Positions 1 to 9,097 of a DNA stretch of 64,000 nucleotides are shown piece by piece (positions within the stretch are counted from its first letter, which is position 1; the number at the start of each line of letters is the position of its first letter). Below the pieces are notes generated by a model. That model was not told the DNA's origin, searched no databases, and saw only the letters and a program-made list of their open reading frames with translations. A program made the position numbers and the translations under genes. This DNA comes from Chloroflexota bacterium (GTDB lineage: Bacteria; Chloroflexota; UBA11872): the NCBI GenBank assembly GCA_022821645.1, contig JAJEDE010000009.1:41076-105075 (forward strand). Direction: 5' to 3'.

Positions 1-855
1 ATCGAGTTCGTGCGTGCTGACCTCGTGGACCCAAACGTCGCTGCGGAAGCCGTTTCGGGTAGCCACACCGTCTTCCACCTGGCCGCCAATCACGGCGGAC
101 GGGGATACGTTGACCTTCACCAGGCCGACTGTGCGACGAATCTCCTCCTGGATGGCTGCATGTTCCGGGCCTGCCGCCAGGCCGGCGTCGAGAAGATCGT
201 TTACGCCTCGTCCGGCTGCGTATACCCGATCCATCTGCAGACCGATCCGACCATGCGGCTGAGCCTCAGTGAGGATCAGGTTGGCCCGCCCTACGACGCC
301 GACAACATGTACGGCTGGGCCAAGCTCATGGGCGAACTCACGCTCCAGGCACTCCATCAGGACTACGGTCTCAAGTCGGTGAGTTGCCGCTACTTCACCG
401 TCTACGGGCCGCGCGGCCACGAGAACCATGCGGTGATGGCCATGATCGCTCGTTCGTTCATCCGGCAGGACCCGTTCGAGGTCTGGGGATCGGGCCGCCA
501 GGTGCGGAACTGGACGTACGTCAGCGACATCGTCGATGGAACCCTGCGAGCTGCCACCCGCATCGACAACGCTCACGCTATCAACTTGGGAAGCCGCGAA
601 CGGATACGCGTCATCGACGCCGTGCATCAGGTGATGGACCTGATGGGGCACCAGTCCGAGGTTCGCCTGCGCCCAGACATGCCCACCGGACCCGCTAACC
701 GCGTCGCAGATCCCTCTCTCGCCAAGAGACTCCTGGACTGGACTCCGAGGATCCGTTTTGACGAGGGACTACGCCGGACCATTGACTGGTATGTCAACCG
801 CCACCGCCAGCATGAAATTGCCGAAGTTCTGGCGCACCGCCTCACGGAGCGATAG
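1..855 (+). CDS. NAD-dependent sugar-nucleotide epimerase/dehydratase, 5'-truncated by the window edge
   Basis: This is an extended short-chain dehydrogenase of the type that epimerises or dehydrates nucleotide sugars in the cytoplasm. The frame is open from base 1, so the start and the N-terminal glycine-rich Rossmann loop lie outside the window. Visible motifs are HLAA (base ~78 onward), YASSGCVYP and the catalytic pair in YGWAK (Tyr and Lys four apart, near base 310). The C-terminal part, with NWTYVSDIVDG and NLGS, is the usual substrate-binding half. It precedes a polysaccharide polymerase/ligase and a glycosyltransferase, so it probably supplies an activated sugar for a surface glycan. 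The exact substrate cannot be told. Confidence 0.85.
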   Translation: MEFVRADLVDPNVAAEAVSGSHTVFHLAANHGGRGYVDLHQADCATNLLLDGCMFRACRQAGVEKIVYASSGCVYPIHLQTDPTMRLSLSEDQVGPPYDADNMYGWAKLMGELTLQALHQDYGLKSVSCRYFTVYGPRGHENHAVMAMIARSFIRQDPFEVWGSGRQVRNWTYVSDIVDGTLRAATRIDNAHAINLGSRERIRVIDAVHQVMDLMGHQSEVRLRPDMPTGPANRVADPSLAKRLLDWTPRIRFDEGLRRTIDWYVNRHRQHEIAEVLAHRLTER

Positions 856-953
856 GCGAGTCGGAGGTTGAGATTGATCTGAGTTGCGGAGTCCCTGGGA
901 GAACGCGGCTGGCGGCGTACGTCCAGATCGGCGGGCCACTCCTTCTGCTCAGC

Positions 954-2171
954 ATGACGCCCGCCATCTGGTTCGGCGGACTGGCCGGAGGCGGCGTTCT
1001 CGCTTTCTTGCCGCTGATCGTCGTCATTCGACGTTGCCTTCGACTGCCCGTTTCGCTCCCAGGTATTGCCGGGATACTGACAGCCTTCGCCTTCTGGACC
1101 TTGGTGACGGCGTTAGCCGTCCGAGACTGGCAAACCGCGCCGCCCAAGCTGTTCGGTGTACTTCTTGGATTGGCCCTTGTGTACCTCTTGGGCGTGGACC
1201 CGTCTTCCATTCGGCGTATTCGCGGACTGTGGCTGGGTCTTGCCTTCGGTCTCACCGGTGTTGTCGCCCTGGCAGCGTTATTTCTGACAGAGTGGCCGCA
1301 TCGCAAACTCCTGCCGTTTGATGACCTCTATGCCGTGCTCCCCGAAGGGCCACGCGTCGTGTATCACGGCAGCCGTCTGGGAGGGGTTGGGCCCAACCAG
1401 ATCGGTGGCCTGCTGGCCCTTCTCTCGCCGCTAAGCTTCGCGCTTTCGCTGGACTCCGCTGGCTCAGGTCGACTCGTCCGTGCGATCACAGTGTTTGTCC
1501 TTGCGCTCGCACTAACGGTGCTCCTGTTCACTCAGTCACGCAGCGCATACGTCGGGGCGCTTATGGGATTGGCCTTGGTTGGCTGGTGGCGCCTGAGTCG
1601 GTGTGCGTGGGTGCGTCAGCGGCGACTTCGACGCCTCGCGCTGCACGGGTCGGTGGCAGTTGGCCTCGCGATTCTCGTCGCCGCCATCGCCGACACATGG
1701 CTTGCGCCGCTCGACTCCACCTCCGACACCCTGGCCGGCCGCCTGCGCATCTGGACTGCCAGCTGTCTTCTGATCGGGGACCACCTCTTTAGCGGGGTGG
1801 GACCGGGCCAGTTTCCACTGGTTCTCAACGCCAACTTTCCGGAACTCTCCGAGTTCGTTGCGCCCCACATTCCTCATGCCCACAACCTGGCCCTTCAGGC
1901 CCTGCTTGAACTTGGCCTTCCAGGTAGCGTCCTTCTGGCCCTTCTGATCGCACTTGCCGTACGCGGACTGTTCGCGACCATGCGAATGTCCCGCAACGAA
2001 TCGCTCCAACTGCTTGCAGTCGGTCTCGGCGGGTCCCTGCTTGCATACCTGGTGTACGGCCTGACGGACGCCATCGCCCCCGGAGCGCGTGGCGGTCTGC
2101 CGTTCTGGCTAATTCTCGGACTTGCGTTGGCTTGCGGCCGCCTGCGCGATCAAGCACAGGTCACTGAATGA
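954..2171 (+). CDS. O-antigen ligase/polymerase-like membrane protein (Wzy_C family)
   Basis: A polytopic inner-membrane protein of 405 residues with about ten hydrophobic segments. The family signature is clear: a TQSRSAYVGA segment after a transmembrane helix, then RLRIWTAS, GVGPGQF and a periplasmic-loop PHAHNLALQALLELG just before the last helices. Known members join or polymerise lipid-linked glycans on the periplasmic side. The ATG at 954 is the first usable start in the frame, although the frame stays open and hydrophobic a little upstream. The stop overlaps the next gene's ATG by 4 bp, which suggests translational coupling. Ligase and polymerase activities cannot be separated by sequence alone. 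Confidence 0.85.
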   Translation: MTPAIWFGGLAGGGVLAFLPLIVVIRRCLRLPVSLPGIAGILTAFAFWTLVTALAVRDWQTAPPKLFGVLLGLALVYLLGVDPSSIRRIRGLWLGLAFGLTGVVALAALFLTEWPHRKLLPFDDLYAVLPEGPRVVYHGSRLGGVGPNQIGGLLALLSPLSFALSLDSAGSGRLVRAITVFVLALALTVLLFTQSRSAYVGALMGLALVGWWRLSRCAWVRQRRLRRLALHGSVAVGLAILVAAIADTWLAPLDSTSDTLAGRLRIWTASCLLIGDHLFSGVGPGQFPLVLNANFPELSEFVAPHIPHAHNLALQALLELGLPGSVLLALLIALAVRGLFATMRMSRNESLQLLAVGLGGSLLAYLVYGLTDAIAPGARGGLPFWLILGLALACGRLRDQAQVTE

Positions 2172-3328
2172 GAGCCCCCCGCCTCCTGGCGCTGGGTGCA
2201 TTCATCGGCTTTCCACTCGCCAGCTATGTGGGATATCCAGCTTTGGTCTGGGCGGCGGCGAAGCTTCGACCGCGTCCACTTGTCAGCGACTCAAACTATG
2301 AACCTTCAGTCACAGTTGTCGTCGCCGCCCACGACGAGGAAGCGCTGATTGGCGCCAAAGTCCGCAACATCCTTGCAGTGGACTACCGGCCTGAGCGGGT
2401 CGCCTGCATCGTTGTCTGCGACGGTTGCACGGACGCTACGGCTGAAGCGGCCCGCGCGGCCGGTGAGGCCCGACTCACCGTTATCGAATTGCCCCGCCAA
2501 CTGGGCAAGCTGGCCGCAATCCGAGCTGCAATGCCTCACGCCGGCGCTGAGATCGTCGCGTTCAGTGACGCCAACGCGCTGCTTGAACGTGGCGCGCTCG
2601 GCCATCTCGTCGCACCGTTCGCCGACCCAACCGTGGCTGCGGTCTCGGGGGCCAAGCATGTCTGCGACGGTGCGGAAGCGATCTACTGGCGATACGAACG
2701 CTGGATTCGAATCCACGAGAGTGCCAGCGGTTCCATCGCCGGCGCCGACGGAGCCCTATACGCGGTTCGCGCATCCGCCGTCGACACCTCGCCCTGTTCC
2801 GGCGCTGCGGACGATCTGCTGGTTTCGTTGCGGGCGGCTCGAAGTGGCGGACGCATTGTGTGGGCGCCGCGAGCTCGCACGACGGAAGCCGCGGTGCCCA
2901 GCGCCGCAGACAGCTTCACAGCCCGAACGCGCACGACTTCCGGCGCGCTATTCGCCCTGGAGAGCCTTCCCGGGCTTCTTCGCCCTTCGCATAGCGACCT
3001 TTGGTGGAAGCTTGGCGGCCACAAGCTGCTGCGCATTGCAACGCCGCTTGCGATCGTGGCCGGGACCGTCGCGCTGGCTGAACCGCTTGCGACCATACGA
3101 GATCGGGCGTCGGCGAGATCGGCGGGTTTCGCCATACTCGCGCTGCTGCTCGGACTGCGCAGTCTCCGCCGGTTTCGTCGTGCGAGAGACCAGACGCGCT
3201 ACGTGTTGCTGGCGAATCTCGCGGCGTTGGCCGGACTGGCTCGATACATCGCACGCCAGCCAATTGATGCCTGGTCGCCTGCCCGCGGGCGTGACGAATC
3301 CGAAGCAGCGTCTACCCGCGCGCACTGA
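2168..3328 (+). CDS. family 2 glycosyltransferase, membrane-anchored
   Basis: A 386-residue protein with an N-terminal hydrophobic segment (about residues 5-30), a GT2 domain (about 45-260) and two or three C-terminal membrane helices (about 285-360). GT2 features are the SVTVVVAAHDEE start strand, VVCDGCTDAT in the nucleotide-binding loop and FSDANA standing at the DxD metal site as a variant. GADGALYAVR and ADDLLVSL mark the acceptor region. It probably transfers a sugar from a nucleotide donor to a lipid-linked acceptor at the inner face of the membrane. It starts inside the ligase gene's stop and its 3' end overlaps the convergent sulfatase by 17 bp. Confidence 0.85.
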   Translation: MRAPRLLALGAFIGFPLASYVGYPALVWAAAKLRPRPLVSDSNYEPSVTVVVAAHDEEALIGAKVRNILAVDYRPERVACIVVCDGCTDATAEAARAAGEARLTVIELPRQLGKLAAIRAAMPHAGAEIVAFSDANALLERGALGHLVAPFADPTVAAVSGAKHVCDGAEAIYWRYERWIRIHESASGSIAGADGALYAVRASAVDTSPCSGAADDLLVSLRAARSGGRIVWAPRARTTEAAVPSAADSFTARTRTTSGALFALESLPGLLRPSHSDLWWKLGGHKLLRIATPLAIVAGTVALAEPLATIRDRASARSAGFAILALLLGLRSLRRFRRARDQTRYVLLANLAALAGLARYIARQPIDAWSPARGRDESEAASTRAH

Positions 3329-4778
3329 ACTGATCCGGTGCGGGGGTGCCGCCGGCAATAGGCCCGCGTTCGGAAATAACCCTTAGACCGCCGCCTGCTT
3401 CGATCCGCCGCGCCTGGTCAGCCTTGGCGGCGCTATCCATGGTTTCGGGATCCATGATGCTGCGCAACTGTCGCTCGAAGCGTTCTTTCAGCGGGGTCAG
3501 CTGTGAATCGCCGGCAAGGTCGCAGGTTTCGGTGGGGTCGACTGTGAGGTCGAAGAGCTGGGGAGGGTCGCCCACATGATGGACGTACTTGTGGGTCGCG
3601 TCGCGCAGCATGTACATGGCCTCGCGGCAGCCGGAGGCGTGGTACTCACTGAAGATCGTGCGTTCGGGCAACGGGTCGCCCTGAGCGGCTGGCCAAAGCG
3701 ACCGGCCCGGTAGATCGGCGTCCGCCTCGGCAAGCGAGACGCCGACAGCGTCCACGATGGTCGGGAACAGATCGACCAAGGAGACGGGCTGGTGAATGAC
3801 CCGGCCTGGGGCAATTTCGGGTCCCGCCATCAGGAACGGCACGGCCGAGGCGCCCTCGTACATCAGGTTCTTGCCCCACATGCCGTGGTCGCCGAGCATT
3901 TCGCCGTGATCGCTGGTGTAGATGACGCGGGTCGAGTTCTCCAGCCCCTGCTCGGTTAGCGCGGCGAGCACCGCTCCAATCTGGCGGTCCAGGTATGTGC
4001 ACATGGCCAGGTAGGTGGCGATGGTGCGGCGAACCAACCTCTCATCGAGTTGCTCGTTGGGCGACTGGATGCGTTGTTCGCGGATGTAGTCGACGTGCGG
4101 GTGACGCGGCCAGTCGATTGAACGGAAGTTGACCGGCAGCTCCAGGTCCTGAAGCGGATACCTGGCGACATCCTCCGCCGAGGCGACGAAGGGCGAGTGG
4201 GGCAGGGTGTAAGAGACCCAGAGGCACCAGGGCGTGTCGTGCTGTGGGGCTTCGGTGGCGAGCCAGTCGATGGCCTGATGGGTGGTGGCGGCGTCGTAGC
4301 GCATGTACTCGGATTCGCCGACGCGTGGGTCGGCGGCGGTGTTCAGGTAGTTGCGCTGGCGCGGGACGTCGGGTCGAAGCGAGCCGTAGAGGTCGCCAAC
4401 GCCCTCCTTGACGTGCATGGGGATGCGCTGGTCGGGGAAGCCGGTGTCGTCGTCGGGCCGTCGGAAGTGCAGCTTGCCGATGGTGGTTACGGCGTGCCCG
4501 TGCTCGGTCAGTCGGTGGCCCCAGCTGGGGCGTTGGCCGGTGTAGGGCGCGGCGTTGTCCCAGACGCCGAGCTGGTGGGCGTAGCGGCCGGTGGCCAGGC
4601 TGGCGCGGGACGGGACGCAGATGGGGAAGTTGCAGTAGGCGGTGTCGAAGCGGGCGCCGCGCTGGGCCAGGGCGTCGAGGTTTGGGGTGTGGGCCAGGGG
4701 ATGGCCGTAGCAGCCGGCGGCGGAGCGGCGGTGCTGGTCGGAGGTGATGAGCAGGAGGTTCAGCGGATGGACGGGCAT
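3312..4778 (-). CDS. type I sulfatase (choline-sulfatase/arylsulfatase family)
   Basis: A 488-residue hydrolase of sulfate esters. The formylglycine signature is intact as CVPSRASLATGR, with Cys54 as the residue oxidised to formylglycine, followed by Arg58. Metal and active-site residues of the alkaline phosphatase superfamily are visible: the N-terminal TSDQHR (Asp14-Gln15, the DQ form seen in choline-sulfatase-like members), TIGKLHF near 100, and SDHGEMLGDHG with Asp290-His291 followed by Lys303. No signal peptide is obvious, so a cytoplasmic location is likely. The substrate is unknown; sulfated marine or host glycans or small sulfate esters would fit. The dedicated maturase is not in the window. 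Confidence 0.9.
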   Translation of the reverse strand: MPVHPLNLLLITSDQHRRSAAGCYGHPLAHTPNLDALAQRGARFDTAYCNFPICVPSRASLATGRYAHQLGVWDNAAPYTGQRPSWGHRLTEHGHAVTTIGKLHFRRPDDDTGFPDQRIPMHVKEGVGDLYGSLRPDVPRQRNYLNTAADPRVGESEYMRYDAATTHQAIDWLATEAPQHDTPWCLWVSYTLPHSPFVASAEDVARYPLQDLELPVNFRSIDWPRHPHVDYIREQRIQSPNEQLDERLVRRTIATYLAMCTYLDRQIGAVLAALTEQGLENSTRVIYTSDHGEMLGDHGMWGKNLMYEGASAVPFLMAGPEIAPGRVIHQPVSLVDLFPTIVDAVGVSLAEADADLPGRSLWPAAQGDPLPERTIFSEYHASGCREAMYMLRDATHKYVHHVGDPPQLFDLTVDPTETCDLAGDSQLTPLKERFERQLRSIMDPETMDSAAKADQARRIEAGGGLRVISERGPIAGGTPAPDQFSARG

Positions 4779-5335
4779 GGGGTTTCCGGCTTGAGTTGGT
4801 GGGTGGTTCCGACGGGTGGGGCGTCATCGTAGGGGGCTGGCGGTTGGGGTGGTGGGGATGGGGCGAATTGGGGCGGGTTCGTGCGCGTAAGAGTTTTTTC
4901 CAAAAAACTCTTGAGGCGCGGCGGGGTGCTCTTCAGCTGCGGATGAGGTGCGTCGAGGCGCGACGGGAATTCGGCTGGAGAGCGATGGCGAGCGGGGACG
5001 CAGTGTCGCCGGGCGAGGGGTCGGCGGCAGAGGCGTGTTGCCGGAACTCGGACGGGGCGGGCTCGTTCACGAGTTCTGGGTGAAACGGGGGGAAGCAGAA
5101 GGTCGGCGGGCATTCGAGGAACGGGTTGCAAAGACATCGGGACCAGTGTACACTTTCGGAGAACTAACGGCAAGGCTCACGTCTGGTTGCAGTCGGCGAG
5201 GGACTGCGGGCAGAGAGCCCAGTGCCGGGCGTCAGTCGCCAGAACCGGTGGCGGCTGACAGACCGTGGTTCGACGAGTGGATCGGGAGATTGACGGGCCG
5301 TCTCGGAGTGGGTCGGCGTGGAGATGACCCAAACG
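4779..5335. other. intergenic region between two minus-strand genes
   Basis: About 560 bases with no convincing gene. Several open frames cross it but none has protein-like composition or a recognisable domain. It holds the near-perfect palindrome at 4889-4912, annotated separately, and a small palindromic core (gtgtacac) near 5147. It is the likely downstream region of the LRR lipoprotein gene and the upstream region of the sulfatase gene. I see no promoter hexamers good enough to call. Confidence 0.5.
4889..4912. repeat. 24-bp AT-rich palindrome
   Basis: Two 11-base arms (AAGAGTTTTTT and AAAAAACTCTT) are exact reverse complements with only two bases (CC) between them. The run of six T and six A stands out sharply in a GC-rich spacer. 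On either strand it ends in an oligo-T or oligo-A arm, so it could act as a bidirectional terminator-like structure, but the loop is too short for a normal hairpin and a binding site or mobile-element footprint is also possible. Confidence 0.6.
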
Positions 5336-6631
5336 TCAGGAGTCGCAGAACGGCAATCGAAGATCCTGAAAATCGTTCCATTCCACGTCTTGCAGACCCA
5401 GGGGAATGCAGCCCTCGAGCCGATTTCCCAGGAAGTACACGTCTGTCAGATTTTCGAGGTCCGCCAGTTCGTTCGGGATTTCACCCTCCAGCCAGTTCCA
5501 GCTAAGGTCCAGCCACTCGAGGTTGGAGAGACGGCCCAGGGCCGGTGGGATCGTGCCTTCGAGCTTATTTCCTTCAAGATCCAACCATTCCAAGTACGTG
5601 AGCTGGCCCAGCTCTGACGGGATTTCGCCGCCTAAGTCGTTAATTGAAAGGTCCAAGGTGTCCAGCAGGACGAGATTTCCAAACGAAGGCGGGATCGTCC
5701 CTTCCAGGAGATTCCCCGCGAGGACCAGGTATTCCAGGTCGGTTAGCCGAGCCAGTTCAGGAGGGATCGGCCCGGTCAGGCGATTGTTATAGAGAGACAG
5801 CCATTCGAGCCTGGTGAGGCGGGCGAGGTCCACCGGGATCTCTCCGGTCAATTGGTTTTCGGCCAGGCTCAAGGTCTCCAACCTGGCGAGATCGCCCAGC
5901 GCGGGTGGAATTTCGCCAGTCAGCAGGTTCCGGCCCAGGTACAGCGAGTCCAGTTGCCGGAGGCGGGAGAGTTCAGCGGGAATCGGTCCCTCAAGCTGGT
6001 TGTCGCTGAGACTGAGCCACTCCAGGTTCGCCAGGCCCGCGAGGTCGACGGGGATTGTTCCCTGCAGCCAATTGTCCCCGAGCTCCAACCATTCCAACTC
6101 GGTGAGGTTGCCCAACTGGGCGGGAATCGCACCGTTCAACTGGTTTTGGCTCAAGTCGAGCTCGATCACGCGGCCGCGGTGGTCCACGACCACGCCGTGC
6201 CAGGCGCCAATCGGGGCGTCGCTGAGCCAGCCCGCGCTGTCTATCCACTGGGGGCCGCCAGTGGAGTGATAGAGCGCGACCAGAGCTTCCCGGTCTGTTT
6301 CCGACGTTTTGGCCGCTTCCGAAGACGCAATTGTTGCGGTAGCAGTGGGTGTGGGGGCGGCGGTCGCGGTCGGTGTGGGGGCGGCGGTCGCGGTCGGTGT
6401 AGGGGTGGCGGTAGCGGTGGGCGTGGGAATCTCGGCAACCGCAGGCGTGGACGCCGGAGACACCGCCGGCGTGCGAGCTTCGGTCCCAGGTACCGGAGGT
6501 GTCGAAGTGGCCCGGGGAGCCTCCTGGGCGTCGCAAGCGGCGACCAGGACGGCAAGCGTCGCGCAGAGCGCCAGCAAACGGGCCGCGCGGCGACGGTTGC
6601 CGCCGGTGGCGGAAATCGGCGGTTTCAGCAC
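5336..6631 (-). CDS. secreted lipoprotein with eleven plant-type leucine-rich repeats
   Basis: From the GTG at 6631 the product is 431 residues: a lipoprotein signal peptide ending in the lipobox LVAAC, a Pro/Thr/Ala-rich linker with a tandem repeat, then eleven 24-residue LRRs of the LxLxxNxLxGxIPxxL type, closed by a GCIP cap and a C-terminal Cys. A longer reading frame back to 6769 exists, but it would bury the signal peptide behind 46 extra residues, so the internal start is preferred. LRR arrays of this type form rigid binding solenoids; the protein is probably a surface-anchored binding or adhesion protein. Each repeat starts in the same codon phase, implying growth by unit duplication. 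Confidence 0.8.
   Translation of the reverse strand: MLKPPISATGGNRRRAARLLALCATLAVLVAACDAQEAPRATSTPPVPGTEARTPAVSPASTPAVAEIPTPTATATPTPTATAAPTPTATAAPTPTATATIASSEAAKTSETDREALVALYHSTGGPQWIDSAGWLSDAPIGAWHGVVVDHRGRVIELDLSQNQLNGAIPAQLGNLTELEWLELGDNWLQGTIPVDLAGLANLEWLSLSDNQLEGPIPAELSRLRQLDSLYLGRNLLTGEIPPALGDLARLETLSLAENQLTGEIPVDLARLTRLEWLSLYNNRLTGPIPPELARLTDLEYLVLAGNLLEGTIPPSFGNLVLLDTLDLSINDLGGEIPSELGQLTYLEWLDLEGNKLEGTIPPALGRLSNLEWLDLSWNWLEGEIPNELADLENLTDVYFLGNRLEGCIPLGLQDVEWNDFQDLRLPFCDS
6345..6416. repeat. three tandem 24-bp units in the LRR lipoprotein linker
   Basis: Units at 6345-6368, 6369-6392 and 6393-6416 differ at only a few positions; the third is the most diverged. On the minus strand they encode an eight-residue Thr/Pro/Ala unit read three times. 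As 24 is a multiple of three, gain or loss of a unit would change linker length without breaking the frame. Confidence 0.75.
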
Positions 6632-6802
6632 AGGGAAGCGCCAAGCCGATGGAAGGTTCCGGCACGCTCCAGAATACCGATGCCGGGATTTTCCAGGTGG
6701 CCGCCTAGAGCAGGCGGGAGCCCTTGAGCGACTGCGGCGCGCCAAAGTCCGACCTGACGCAATCTCCACAGGTTGGATAGCCGGGAGGCGTGGGCATGAA
6801 GA

Positions 6803-7228
6803 CTATTGCCGAGGTGCGCCCTTGCGGGGTGGGGCGAGGCGGTGGACGGCGAGGAGGAGGAGCAAGCGCCAGGCGAGGAGCATGGCGGTGAGAAAGGCGA
6901 TGGAGGCGATGGTGAAGGCCCAGGAGAAGGTGCGGTCGGTGAGCCAGACGCGCAGCATGACGGCCACGATCCCGCAGCCGAGCCAGATGAGGGGGATGCG
7001 CCAGGCGGCCAGGCGCCAGCGGGTGAGGGTGGAAGCGCGGAAGGCTCCGAGCCACGGCGACGCGAGGAACCAGACGCCGGCGAAGGGGAGGGCGGTGCGT
7101 CCAAACGCTTCGATCTGAACCATGCCGTGCTCGACCGGGGCCAGGACGATGAACAGCACAAAGACGAGCACGTCGCCGAGCACGGCGAGCGCGATGAGGG
7201 CGTGATGGCGGTCAGATAGAAATGTCAC
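6803..7228 (-). CDS. small four-helix membrane protein, DUF3054-like
   Basis: The product from the GTG at 7228 is 141 residues with about four membrane helices. The pattern GDVLVFVLF, a mid-protein PFAGVWFLASPWLGAF and a later WRIPLIWLG match what I recall of the DUF3054 family, whose function is unknown. An alternative ATG at 7342 would add 38 hydrophilic residues not expected for this family, so the internal start is preferred, although no clear ribosome-binding site precedes either. It lies between the LRR lipoprotein and the tRNA-Leu gene, all on the minus strand, with no obvious functional link to them. Confidence 0.6.
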   Translation of the reverse strand: MTFLSDRHHALIALAVLGDVLVFVLFIVLAPVEHGMVQIEAFGRTALPFAGVWFLASPWLGAFRASTLTRWRLAAWRIPLIWLGCGIVAVMLRVWLTDRTFSWAFTIASIAFLTAMLLAWRLLLLLAVHRLAPPRKGAPRQ

Positions 7229-7357
7229 TTGCGGTTTTCGGGCGCGAGGCCAACGCGCCGAGTCTTTCAAGGAATCGGGCGGCGACCAAGACGAAGTGGC
7301 GTGTCCGTCGCTCGGGCGTTTCGTCGTCTCCGGCTGGTGCATCGTGTCATCAGCCGT

Positions 7358-7441
7358 TGGTACCGGGGATGGGATTCGAACCCATACGACCGAAGTCCCG
7401 GGATTTTAAGTCCCGTGCGTCTACCGTTCCGCCACCCCGGC
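7358..7441 (-). tRNA. tRNA-Leu (anticodon UAA)
   Basis: On the minus strand a full class II cloverleaf can be folded. The acceptor arm GCCGGGG pairs with CCCCGGT, making the first pair G-U. The D arm is GGCGGAACGGTAGACGC, and the anticodon stem CGGGA/TCCCG holds loop CTTAAAA with anticodon TAA. The variable arm GACTTCGGTC is a stable UUCG hairpin, and the T arm is TGGGTTCGAATCCCA. The discriminator is A and a CCA end appears to be encoded (7358-7360). The long variable arm and the A discriminator are both leucine features. Confidence 0.93.
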
Positions 7442-7619
7442 AAGGCGCGTGCGGTGTTGGAGCCGCGCGCCGCGAGCGCCATCGTGGATCACTTTAGCTT
7501 CGAGGCTCGAGGATCCTCACCCCACGTCGGTGGCCCGACGGCGCGGGGGCCAGTGGCAGACCTTTGGTTGCCGTTTAGATTATCGATACGCTCATCGCCA
7601 GTACCACAGTACCCAGGAT

Positions 7620-9086
7620 GCGGATTTCGCTGCCCGTAAAGGTCGCTGCGTGCAGTCCACGGGCCGTATCACATCCAAGCGCCGGTTCGAGGTGCAGCTC
7701 AGCAACCTCAGCGCGGCCGCGACGTACGAGGTCATCGTGGCCAGCGACAGCGCCGCGCTGGGGATCGGCGGGTACGGGGCGGCGGCACGAGCGAGATCCG
7801 GCTGGTCGAGCGAAGTCCCCGCAGGGCGCGATACCAGCGGAACCGGGACCACCCACACGGTCACGGGCCTGACCAACGGTGTGAAATACCACCTCCGGGT
7901 CACCCCCTGTAACCAGGCCAAAGGCTGCCTGCCCTGGTCGGATCAGGTCGGCTCCAGCCACGCCTCCGTCAGCGGGACGCCACAAGGCGGCGTTACGGCC
8001 CCGGGCCAGTCCAGAACCTGGATGTCAGCCCCGGCAATGGGCAACTCGTCGTGAGTTGGGAGGCGCCGGAGCGCGACGGAGGGACAGGTATCACCGGCTA
8101 TGCGGTGGCGTATCAGTTGCGTTACGAAGTTTCTGTCGGCGCGAAGACGGTCAAGGCATTTGCTGGCCGAGATGTTTTCGTCTGGCCGTCACTTCGTCCG
8201 GCCGGTGGCGGCGAGCGCGTAGCGACGTTTCCCCTCAACTATCCCTTAAAGAACAAGACCTACGCGTACTATATATGTAACGATACGTTTCCAGACACTG
8301 CCGAAGTTACCGGCATTCCGAACGATGGCGAGTCCCGGGGTACTAATCCTTATCAGACCAAGGCAAGATTTGTTCATCCAGAATGCGCTGGAGCAGTGGG
8401 AATCGGCGACCAGAGTTGGGCCACAGGGGAGCTTGGTGACAATGACCTATATTGGCACTGGCTGCGCCAGCTACGAGACATTCATTGACCCCATCATAGT
8501 CTTATTGGAAGGGCTCTCTAGACAGGAAGCCGGGACGATTCGCATGCATCTGGATGGTCTGATCGATTCGTTTGATCTCACGGATTTCACGAAGCTTGAT
8601 AAATCACTAAACGAGGTAATCTATATTGATACAACAGACGATGATTGTCGCAATAGTGTTTTCGCTGAAGTCTCGAGTGTTATAGGACTCAATCCGTGCG
8701 GATTCTCAGGCGCGGTAGGATGTGCTGTTCGAAGTTCCACAGGTACAACTGACATCCTTTTGCCAGAACGGGTTTTTAAGCCGGTGGACTACTTCGACTG
8801 GGATATTCCTCGTGTCGCATTTGGTACGTGTCTCGATGTTGGGTCTTCAGTGCCAAAGCGCTACGAGACCGTTGTTCATGAAGCCGGGCATGCCCTGGGA
8901 ATACGGAGCGGGAGAACTCCGGAAGATCTGCGAATCTTGTCGCAGGTCGGGCCAAATCACGCTGACGTCCAAAAGACCCACCACCCCTTCGTCACTAGCT
9001 CAATTCTGAATTCCGGATTGAGTCGCTGCTCACCAAGCCAGCTTGACGTAATGGCCATTTACGCTCTTTATCAATCCAGGGATTGA
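7620..9086 (+). pseudogene. decayed fibronectin type III / metzincin-like metalloprotease gene with two frameshifts
   Basis: Three reading frames carry consecutive parts of one protein. The first (to about 8005) holds the end of a FnIII-like domain (FEVQLSNL, ATYEVIVAS, NGVKYHLRVTPCN). Around 8003 the frame must change by one base: the next frame then reads PVQNLDVSPGNGQLVVSW, a classic FnIII start, running to about 8360. A second shift leads into the last frame (QNALEQWESAT), which contains the zinc-protease motif HEAGHALGI near 8878 and ends DVMAIYALYQ as metzincins do. The 5' end and signal peptide are missing. The third zinc-binding His of HExxHxxGxxH is not where expected. Sequencing indels are an alternative explanation. 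Confidence 0.7.
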
Positions 9087-9097
9087 ACGGTTACGCG

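Noticed and set aside
2700..2720. T-loop-like ATTCGAATCCA suggesting a tRNA
   Set aside because: It lies inside the glycosyltransferase frame and no acceptor, D or anticodon arms can be formed around it.
4197..4832. Long plus-strand frame opposite the sulfatase gene
   Set aside because: Gly/Val-rich composition typical of the antisense of a GC-rich gene; the sulfatase frame has all family motifs.
7358..7441. tRNA-Leu as the integration site of a mobile element
   Set aside because: The remnants lie beyond the tRNA's 5' end, no integrase is present, and no duplicate of the tRNA 3' end was seen.
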